Origin: Lamellibrachia columna
Lineage: Eukaryota; Annelida; Polychaeta; Sabellida; Siboglinidae
Assembly: GCA_963662155.1 (NCBI GenBank)
Contig: OY759271.1
Location: 38,993,581 to 39,057,580, forward strand
Length of the DNA stretch: 64,000 nt
Reading direction: 5' to 3'
The first letter of the stretch is position 1. Every line of letters starts with the position of its first letter. A model generated the notes under the pieces. It was not told where the DNA came from, ran no database searches, and saw only the letters and a list, made by a program, of their open reading frames with translations. Shown piece after piece: positions 35,180-44,167 of the stretch. The translations under genes were made by a program, and so were the position numbers.

Positions 35180-35675
35180 CTCAGGATGCACTGTTTCATG
35201 ATTCAATTGCACTGTTTCATGATCTGGTTACATTATTTCATGATTCAGTTGCACTGTTTCATGATCTGGTTGCACCGTTTCAGGATCCAGTTGCTCTGTT
35301 TCATGATCTGGTTGCACTGTTTAATAATTCAGTTGCACTGTTTCATGATCCGGTTGCACTGTTTCATGATCTGATTGCACTGTTTCATGATCTGGTTGCA
35401 CTGTTTCATGATCTGGTTGCACTGTTTCATGATCTGATTGCACTGTTTCATGATAAAGTTGGACTGTTTCATGATCCGTTTGCCTTGTTTCATGATCCGG
35501 TTGCACTGTTTCATGATCTGGTTGCACTGTCTCTTGATCCGGTTACTCTGTTTCATGATCCAGGTACACTGTTTCATGATCTGGTTGCACTGTGTCATGA
35601 TCTGGTTGCCCTGTTTCATGATCCGGTTGCACTGATTTGGTCGCACTGTTTCATGATCCCGATGCACTGTTTCAG
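35180..35675. repeat. 21-bp minisatellite ending at a splice acceptor
   Basis: About 23 copies of gttgcactgtttcatgatct plus one base. The last copy becomes the real acceptor: gatgcactgtttcag|GACCTGATC aligns with tgcactgtttcatgatctg. AG is replaced by AT in nearly all other copies; one at about 35276 reads tttcag again. Long open frames here arise because 21 is divisible by three. Confidence 0.93.
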
Positions 35676-36080
35676 GACCTGATCCGGATGGCTTACATCC
35701 AGAAGGTGCAGCTAGAGAAGAAGGAGGCGTACATCAAAGAGATGGAGAACTACCTGGACAATCTGCTGGTACGCGTCATTGAAACGTCCCCCACAATCCT
35801 GCAGAATCCATACGAGAAGAAACCTCAAGATTCGCAGCAGGATCATCCAACAGTGCTACAACGACCTATGTCGCGCACTGGCAAGGTTACGCTTCCAGGA
35901 ATAGCGCCACCGCCGGTGACAGCGAACACTGTGGCGCCACCACGGACAAACGGCACCAATAAGACCGTGCCTCCGAAGGTGGTGATGCATTCGCGTAAAG
36001 CTGTCAAGCCAAATGCGCTCAAAAACCCAAAGAAGTCGCTGTCAAACCCGTTCAAGAAAATCTCGGCAGCGCTCAAGTGA
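35676..36080 (+). CDS. Rab11-FIP last exon: Rab11-binding domain and tail
   Basis: The acceptor is gcactgtttcag; the exon is phase 0 and the stop TGA is at 36078-36080. It opens DLIRMAYIQKVQLEKKEAYI, then KEMENYLDNLLVRVIETSPT and ILQNPY. This matches the FIP Rab-binding domain: a parallel coiled coil followed by Y-[LI]-D-LLV-V-E-P-IL. The domain binds switch regions of Rab11-GTP. Vertebrate class I FIPs end soon after this motif, but here about 85 more residues follow, Pro/Lys-rich and with a third NPF motif (SLSNPFKK) near the C-terminus. The basic end (KNPKKSLSNPFKKISAALK) might also touch membrane, which is inference. Confidence 0.95.
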   Translation, partial: DLIRMAYIQKVQLEKKEAYIKEMENYLDNLLVRVIETSPTILQNPYEKKPQDSQQDHPTVLQRPMSRTGKVTLPGIAPPPVTANTVAPPRTNGTNKTVPPKVVMHSRKAVKPNALKNPKKSLSNPFKKISAALK

Positions 36081-39006
36081 GAGGTGGGACAACAAGATGT
36101 GTCAACTCAGTTATTTTGTCCTGTAGAGATGTTCCGTTGACCTCACTTGACCCAGTTTGGTGATGTTACTTTTAGGGGGCATCTCAGCAGGTTCTGAGAT
36201 GTTCCTTTAAATCGCAGGTGATCTTTGTGCAGATAACACTGCTGGTCATATACATGAAATATTTGGAATCTTGGTGTCTTTGAATCATGGATGATAATGC
36301 AGTCACATGGTTATGGTTAACAGTTGTTTGTGGTAAATGATTCTCAAACCGGTGGTCATTTTGACAAGCGTATTCTTACTGGTACTTATTTTAGTAACGA
36401 ACATCGCCGGTTATGTAAAAATGCTGGAAATAGTTTTGCTGTAATTCCACCGAATGTGGAGCAAGATGCTTTCAGATGACCAGTATCAGATGACCGGTAT
36501 TGAATGACCATTGGTGCTACACATGTACATGTGACTCAGTAAGACTTCTATGCATATAGGTAAGCAGATGGCCCAGTAGCCTAAGCGGACTCTGTCATAG
36601 AGCCATATAGTGTTGAATATGCAAACTTGATGATGCTAAAGCGATGCGATTACATGTGAGTCAATGAAATCACATACGATTGAGACTCGTTTGGCTCTTG
36701 TGAGACAAGGAATGCCAACAAACACTGCGATGTAGCTTATTAGGAGGTATGTCCACTACACGAGTTGTACATCAAAGACTAAGAGTTAGCTATGCCATGA
36801 AGCATCTATGAACACATCACGTAGTGTCACCAACTGTAGTGACATTCAGCAGTGTATACTGACTTTCAGCAGTGTATACTGACTTTCAGCAGTGTATACT
36901 AACTTTCAGCAGTGTATACTGACTTTCGCGTATTGTAATGACTACATTTCATAAGTTATTTTGGGTACAATGATGCATGGTGGAATCAATGTGGATAAGT
37001 AGCGTAATGAGATATCCCGGAAATAAGGTTACATGATGTCCTTCAAAAGCAGTCTTCTGTACTTCAGTGTACAGTTTAATGCAATGTTAAAAATTTAGAT
37101 TTTAATTTAAGATTAATAACAACATTGTACATAAAAAAACTAATACTTTCATATTTAGAAACACCAAAATAGTTTTTAAATATTTATATGCAATGTGTAA
37201 TCTGTTATAATCTTCCATCATAACTGAAGAGAATATAAATGCGATCAGTATAAGGCAGTTATTAGATTGAGATTACATATGGTTAAAACTACAGAGTCAA
37301 CATTCTTGAAAGTTAGTTTTGTATTCGTGTGAATCTAATGTGCAATTAAATCGAGTTCAAGAACAGTTTGACACAGAAAGCTCATAAAGTGGGAATGAAT
37401 ATTGGTATGAGCCAAGATTATTAATTATCATTATGATTAATTACCAAGCTGTCGAAACTATGCACAGATGAATGCCTCGATGGGTTCTTGTCATGAACCA
37501 AATATTTTACCAGTGGTGCCATCTGGCAACCATCTAGTAATCGGTATATCTGCACTGAGTTGGTGGCAATAATGACTGAATCCCTTGCAAAGGGTTCACT
37601 TTGTGACATGATATTATTCAACCCAGTGATTCTAGTGCTGATGCCTTCAGACTAGATTCATACGAGCTGTGAATTGTTTGCAGGAAACTGATACTCAGTG
37701 GATGCGTATTGATGATTATTGTTTAGTTAGCTGTGTATGTTTAGGTTGCAGTACAGTGATAATGCCCAACTTTATATTTAAGTTGCCTGTGACTCGCTGT
37801 ACTAGCAAGTTGTCATTTAATTTACAAAATCACCAGCCTGATGGTCATATCTGTGGACACTGGTTACTCGGGTAGCAGTAGGCAGAGCGTAGTCTCGAAG
37901 AGACGATCCTCGGGTAGCAATTAATGTAGTATTAGACAACATTTGACCACCAGATCGTGGTTATTTCACATCTGCACACTCAACAATCTGATTTGATTAT
38001 CTTATCATGTTGTACACTTTACATAAGTTTTAACATATTGATTGAAATTTCACGTTAACTTAATACCGTTTTCATATACATTACACCTGTACAGTGTTCA
38101 CAAAAACACACCGTTAACTAAAACACAAACAAATCAATATTTTAACAGGGATTATATTTCTGAGTACACTCTAATTGATATCGCTGACCAGTGGTCATGT
38201 GTTATTTTATCCAGGCTTGGTTTTAATGTGTATATAGAAAAGTTCTATTTGGAGAGTCGATAAGTCAGTTTGACGGTAGTGTTGTCTCTGTGGCCCACTA
38301 GGTGGTGTTGCTGTTTCAGCTCATAGAACAGTTGCTTAAAGCCAATTTACACTAGCGATTTTTGCCCCAGTTTGTTGGACACTGTGTCCCATTAACGCGC
38401 AACTAAATTGTTTGTGCATTTAGCAAAATGTCTAGACACTGTGACCTAGATGTTCAATCCCGACTTGAGCTTTGATTGATCAGTGTTTCAAAATAGTCAT
38501 CAAGATTGTGACCAGCCGCAACTCTCCTTGACACAGTCGTACCTGAGACTGGCCTCGCTACTCAGTCTCACGCAGGTGTACACATGACTGAGTCTTGCAG
38601 TGCAACACCGAGTCGGCCGATAAATCAGACACAGATCGCTCGTAAACTGGCCTCAAGTGAACCAAACAGGAATTGATTAGTGTAGATATACAACCATGAG
38701 GCAGTCACACCATCGTAGATGTTGACAATCATTGTGTAAATACCTTCCATTTGACATGTTCTGGCAAAGTTATGTGATGTTGCTGATGAACGTATGCCTT
38801 CAATCATGTTGCACAAGACAAGGCCCCTGAGGCATGCAGTGGTTGCTTCAATGTTCAAAACATATTTCATCAGGTGTTAATTAACACAAAAGATTCTTAC
38901 TTTTGGAAATGAATACCATTAGAGACTAATATACTGGTGAGTTAACATGGTAACATGCTAGTTTATTTCTTTGATATTAGAGCATTCATATGCAAGGTTG
39001 AATAAA
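36081..39006 (+). other. Probable 3' UTR and downstream sequence
   Basis: No coding signal. It includes 4-5 copies of a 20-bp repeat (tgactttcagcagtgtatac) at 36839-36927. A clear AATAAA at 39001-39006 is a candidate poly(A) signal, which would make a 2.9-kb 3' UTR. The choice is weak because AT-rich DNA gives such strings by chance. Small open frames (37421-37621 minus, 37669-37875 plus, 38042-38263 plus) show no domain. Confidence 0.45.
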
Positions 39007-42000
39007 GGGTAGAAAATGTTTGGTGCCGTGGAAAACAAGGGTGTGTGCCTTTGCAACACCAGCATTATTGCTTACTTGCCCTTGATCCAAAGTTGCACTT
39101 AGAATACTAAATGCCGAGCTGCTAAACATGACTCATCAAAGTCACTTGAAGAATTGTGTTCAACGAAGCTCTCTGCGTGTTCAATGAAGCTCTGTGTAGT
39201 CATATCATTATTTCTTTTGTATTTATTTTATGTTACAAGAAACCTTTAGACGGATTGCCCACAATGGTGGCAAGCAAAACAACCCATATCTACCGATTAA
39301 TTACCCTTATGATTATGATCAATGACTAGCACACTGCATTAGTCCACTAAGTTTATACTGGTGGCAAAGTTGAACAAACAAATGAATTGTACTGATTAGA
39401 CAACCATATTTAAAAAATAGTAACAAAGTTGTCGGTTCGAGATACCAAAATTATACCACTATTAGCAGTTTGCAATTTATTTTAATTAATTACTTAATTT
39501 GAGATATCCCACATAGCTAAAAATTAAATGCTGACAAGCAAGCAATAGATAGTTTCTATATTACTATATTACTGACAAGTAAGCAATAGATAGTTTCTAT
39601 ATTAGTCTATAATATAATTATTACATCATATGCTGTGCTGATATGGTGTACTTCGCATCAGTATAGATGAAGTCTGAATAGCAATAATCACCTAGAATTA
39701 CTCATTTTTGAGTGAAATATGTCATGAAGAAAAAACAGTGTTTGGGGAATTTGCCATCACATCAAGAGATGAGAAATACCTGATGGTTGATCTAGGCGTG
39801 TTATAACAATGCAAGTTTTAGACATTGGTCGTTCACATAGAAATCTGTTCATGTTTGCCAGTGTTTGCAATTAAAATTGAAGTATTTTGTTCAGTAAATA
39901 TTTTTATGACTGTACTTGTATTCTTTTCATCTACAGACGAAAGAAGAAGGCGTCAAATTTCCAAAATAAAATACCCAGTTGTATTTCTAAGACACCCTGG
40001 GTATATCAGCTAATCCTCCTTAACAACTGGTGCTAAACATTAAATTCTTGAGTCAGAAACAAAAATAGATTCAGGCATGAATTTATTTGCAACGACTTCT
40101 ATGGGTAGGAAAACAAAAATCTTATACGTGCACACACGAGAACACCACAAGTCGAGATCAGCTGACTTCCAACGCCTGCAAGCTCAAGGCTTCATGAAAG
40201 AAACCGAGCACACATGGCGATGTTCTGTCAACCTGCAACATCTGGAAGCTGGCAAACACCAGCTACAAATGATAAATACAAATTTAATTCAAGACGGAAT
40301 GATATCAAGATTGCAAGTCTTGCTATCCACGAGACAACATTCTTGAAAGGTCAGAATCGTTGCCATGGAATAACACACTCCCATTTCACACTGTCAAACG
40401 TTTTTCATGCTGAGCTGCCTGAAGTATGTTTCATTTAATTCTCATTGTAATGCCCTTGTGCATCACATCGTGAAGTAATGGCCACAAGTTTGCACTACAA
40501 GATGCTGTGCATGAGTTTGTGTTGCAATGTTTTCTCAATGTGCAGCACCACTGTGGGATCTGCATCCAGCCAATGCAGTCCGTTTACTATTTCATTGTGC
40601 GTAGCCAGGGTCAAGGTCAGTGCCAGGGGTCAAGATCAGTGGTTGGGTCACAACCTGCAAAGCAGAGGTAAAACAAATATGTCAACATCTCAGTAGACTG
40701 TGTGTACAATGTACAATAAAGTGTATTCAGCTGTGAGGTAATCAAATAAAAGATCTTTTTATGACCAATAATCCTACAATGCAAAGCATTTTTCCATGAC
40801 AAATTCAATACAAAATAACAAGGAAATTTTGCTGAAACATCCTTTATCAAGCAGTTATCTATTTGTTGATCAAGCTGTAAAAATTAATTAAAGAAGCATA
40901 TTGCGCAGCAGATCAAATTTAATATCGTTCATCAAGAAATAAAATTGTTATGACCTTTTCAAACCTTCAAAAATGCCAATTTGAATTTAGGACTCCTCTT
41001 TGAACACACCCTAAATAACCAACCAATCATCTCTACCAAGAACCATGATCCATCAGATGACTAATAACTATTAGGTCCTGGATGATTTTTTGTAGCAAGA
41101 TTCTTAATGCTATCATACACAAGTCAGCAACATCCACACTGTATAAATTACTTCCAGTTAGCTAGAAGTCATTAATAAAATATATTTTTTCATCAGACAA
41201 AACATCATAAATGGAACATTCCTACATAGAGAAATGTCATACTAAGGTTTTTACACATAGACACTATCACCATTAATCACATGGCCCGAACAATGGTAAC
41301 CAGAACCGTATGACATCAGACTGCCCCACCCCTCCCCCCGCGACCTACTTCATGCACCTGTGACCACTGTATCTGGATTAAGATAAGCTGGTATTTTCCA
41401 ATTCAAATTGGTAAATGTTTATTCGAGAGGACATCATAAAGGCTTTTATATTTATGCTGTCTATCAATGAATCGACAGCCACGTGCCTCAACATTCAGTC
41501 ATACAGCAACAAACACCAGATTGCACATATTATAATTCAGCCTGAATTCATATAACAGCAAGTAGATGCCAGTCACAAACTGGCATGTAAAGTTTAAAGT
41601 CAATAACCTCCAAGACCATTTTGTTTCATCTTTCTGAATTCAAGCCAAGTCACAAGTCATGAAAATGGGTCCAGTCCAACTCAAGTCAGCTACTACAACT
41701 CCAGTCAACAAGTCTGATAGATGCACATTTTAGATTTCCTATCTGATCAGTTGAATCCATCATCAGCTGAAAACAAATCTTAAAAGCCACAGGAGCTCTC
41801 TGGCTTTTAGAAACAGGAATCCTTTGTTGCACACATGACAAACTACGATTCCCATTGTGACTGACTTATTCACATACCAAACAAAATGACACATCACATG
41901 GCATTCACTGTCATGTGATAACTAATGATGGCGGCCATCTTTAAGAAAAAGCCTCCTGTAACATGAGTATTTACCTGTAAACACATTTATCATCTACCTT

Positions 42001-43374
42001 TAGCGCTGACACCATCAGTCAACCTTAACCTTTATCCTATCCACATTTAGCCACACAGCTGGTTGGGACACTAAACATGTCAAGTATCTTCAACCAGAGC
42101 ACATGTGGGACACTCAAGAGAGCATTAAGTTTTAATGGCCACCATATAAGGACAGATGCCTATAACAGAATTAAGGCACTGAGGTGACATTATGTTGTTG
42201 TGGTTTCAACTTTTTTTTCAGTCCACCTTTAAATCAATGTAAGGTGCACCTGTAAGTCACCAGATTATTTCAGCAACAACAACAATGTCATGGACCCTAT
42301 GTTGACAGCCTACAACAACAACAACATGGACTATGTTGTTTATTCAGTGCAGGAAACTTGATACCCAAGTGGAAGCCCACAGCATGTAGGTCAGACTTTT
42401 GCTCAGTCACAATTATAGCTTCATCCGGTCAGGATAAAAAGTTTCCTGTCTATTGAAGTCATACATACAAATTAAGGCACAGTGCACAAAGGAGAATTGT
42501 ATCACTCATTTCTGTAAAGCAGCATTGTCAAGCCATGCCATCATTTTAAACTAGTTTGCAAAGTTTACTGTTAAATATCTGGGGTTCTCAGCACAAAAAC
42601 ATGGGGTCAGGACATGTGAACAGCAGCCCTAATAAACTGGAGTTACATACACAATGACATTATCATACACAACTTTTACACATCATGTCTAGCTAACAAC
42701 TTTAAACAAGGCTGTCAGTCCAAACAACAAGTTCCTAGATGACAATTAAGTGGACAAGGAGCCATTGTGTTGGCATGGGCTTATCGAGAGTACAACAATT
42801 TTTTACCATGACATGTGCAGCACACACTTGCCAGATATTTGGCCATTTCATATTTAAACATATTCACACTGCTAGCATTAATTAACACAATCATGCAGTG
42901 GAATTTTTTTTCTATTAATTGACTGTCCTCTTTCTCATATCCAATTTAAGCAGTTTTGTTACAAATGCTACTTGATGTCCTTTAGGCTTTAGTCGTACCG
43001 CCTTCTTAATGTATGTCAACTATTAGATTCAATATTTACATAACCATCCAATATATTTATATTTTGGTCGATCTCCTCTCATTAACACCAGAAATAATAC
43101 GTGACGACATGGTCTACGTTTGTATGTAAAACATAAATGAATGCGTTTCAACGATTATATGTTGCAACATTATGTGCACAACAATGACACCTCAAAATGT
43201 GTGACACAGCAATGGAAACGCGAGCCCGAATGTGGCTGGGTTAGTCCAGGCGACGTGCTCACGGTTATGTTTGTCATTGCATGATCTAGCGGCAACGACG
43301 CACATCAGCACTAAATGTCTACAAGCATGACGACACAAGTTATTTCATGAAGTATTGTATAATACGCACGTGTT
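39007..43374. other. Intergenic or 3' UTR, no gene seen
   Basis: AT-rich, mostly unique. An 18-bp string (gcaatagatagtttctat) is repeated at about 39542 and 39585. The open frames at 39825-40438 have no solid match. A TTTATT at 42339-42344 (AATAAA on the minus strand) is a candidate poly(A) signal for the NUPR1-like gene, giving a 3' UTR of about 1 kb. Several short stretches are conserved-looking but I cannot assign them. Confidence 0.4.
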
Positions 43375-43587
43375 TTACTCGACCCAACCAATTGGTTTGG
43401 TGAATTGTTTCTTATGCTCGCAATTCACGAGTTTTGTGAGAAGTTTGCGCGTGTGTCCGGAAGGATCATGGTGGTTGGTGTGTCGACTGGCTTCTTTCTT
43501 CGAACGGCCCTTGCCACTGTGCCCACTGAACATGTGTCTATCGAAGTCGAAGTTCCAATGCTCGTATTCGTCAAAATGGGACTCCAT
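43375..43587 (-). CDS. NUPR1/p8-like stress-response nuclear protein
   Basis: Complete single-exon frame of 70 residues. It begins MESHFDEYEHWNFD, continues FDRHMFSGHSGKGRSKKEAS, then RHTNHHDPSGHTRKLLTKLV, and ends with NCEHKKQF. This is the NUPR1/p8 family: an intrinsically disordered, basic, HMG-like chromatin protein. SGKGR-K-EA--HTN---P-GH-RK--TKL is the family signature, and the acidic Tyr/Phe-rich N-terminus resembles insect p8. NUPR1 proteins are induced by cell stress and bind DNA and chromatin partners in the nucleus. The frame is open for 16 codons upstream, but a TATA-like cataaaag at 43655-43662 lies only about 70 bp before this ATG, so the internal ATG (acaaagATGG) is the better start. 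The upstream gene is divergent. Confidence 0.93.
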   Translation of the reverse strand: MESHFDEYEHWNFDFDRHMFSGHSGKGRSKKEASRHTNHHDPSGHTRKLLTKLVNCEHKKQFTKPIGWVE

Positions 43588-44123
43588 CTTTGTAGTGCCT
43601 TCTAAACTGTTGAAAATCTTCTTCCAAATGAACAAAAGCCTATCTTTGTCGTTGCTTTTATGTCAATAAAGTGCCTGCTGTGATTGGCTACCCGCCAGCA
43701 GGAGCAGTTCTGTCGTCATTGGTTTGCACGAAAATTACGTCATCTCATTTGCATTTAACCTTTGACTGACATTTGCGCGTGCGTTGAATGTAGTTGTTAT
43801 CTTGATCGCTAGTCGGAGCCACGTTCACCATTTCCGGCAACCTGCTGTCGGGGATTTGTTTGATGTGTACCGCGGAGATGTGTACCGCGGAAATATGCTT
43901 GGTTTCATGAAACCTGTCATAAAAATACTGCATTGACGTCATTCTACCATGATTATCAAATCATAATTAAGTGAAGATATCAGAACAAGATGTAAACAAA
44001 GGATGTATGCCAGCTATATGGTGGATTTGCTAGAAGGATACGTATAAAGCGAACACATTGAATCGATGCTGCTGCGTGCGATCTCACTTTGACTTGAGTC
44101 GAGACGGAGCCGACACTAAAATT
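43588..44123. promoter_or_regulatory. Bidirectional promoter of NUPR1-like and kinesin-like genes
   Basis: 536 bp between two divergent start codons, richer in CpG than its surroundings. Visible motifs: TATA-like cataaaag (minus, 43655-43662); two CCAAT boxes in minus orientation (attgg at 43683-43687 and 43718-43722); CRE-like ttacgtca at 43735-43742; octamer atttgcat at 43747-43754; perfect palindromic CRE tgacgtca at 43934-43941; and a duplicated gtgtaccgcgga at about 43865 and 43880. In vertebrates NUPR1 is an ATF4-responsive stress gene, so ATF/CREB-type sites fit, but function here is inference. Confidence 0.6.
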
Positions 44124-44167
44124 ATGGAATCGTCCGATGACAACACAAGCGTCAGGGTGGCGCTCAG
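44124..44167 (+). CDS. Candidate first coding exon of a KIF21-like kinesin
   Basis: ATG at 44124 and donor CTCAG|gtaagc at 44168, ending in phase 2. The translation is MESSDDNTSVRVALR, the last codon being split. S-V-R-V-A-[LV]-R is the first beta-strand of kinesin motor domains, and an acidic/Ser leader directly before it is typical of KIF21A/B (also KIF4/7/27). The next exon should encode IRPQ or CRPL; I did not find one in the window, so the first intron must exceed about 19.8 kb or the call is wrong. It is divergent to the NUPR1-like gene, with CpG-rich upstream sequence and a strong donor. Only 15 residues support the call. Confidence 0.5.

Larger units (their letters stand above)
34047..35675 (+). 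other. Intron 12 with two arrays
   Basis: 1.6-kb intron: about 430 bp of AT-rich unique sequence, 13 copies of a 50-bp unit, and a 21-bp array that runs into the acceptor of the last exon (ctgtttcag). Confidence 0.85.
14880..36080 (+). other. Rab11-FIP class I gene (13 exons in window)
   Basis: Gene-level entry. Class I Rab11-FIPs (FIP1/2/5 in vertebrates, Rip11 in flies) bind phospholipid through an N-terminal C2 domain and Rab11-GTP through a C-terminal helix, and drive recycling-endosome transport. Exons at 14880-15014, 15426-15628, 15952-16124, 16544-16669, 18768-19154, 23213-23311, 24998-25102, 26233-26331, 26743-26790, 30531-30597, 32365-32655, 33886-34046 and 35676-36080 join in phase to 2,299 nt, about 765 residues. 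All introns are GT-AG. The 5' end is missing: the first exon opens on the third base of a codon inside C2. Three NPF motifs (EHD-binding in vertebrate FIP2) favour a FIP2-like protein. Exon boundaries are hand calls without transcript evidence. The exon of 48 bp is the least certain. Confidence 0.88.

Noticed and set aside
40077..40438. LINE endonuclease start (GKHQLQ..., IKIASLAIHETT)
   Set aside because: The resemblance to LINE endonuclease N-termini is only a few residues spread over two frames; no SETW/GY motif follows.
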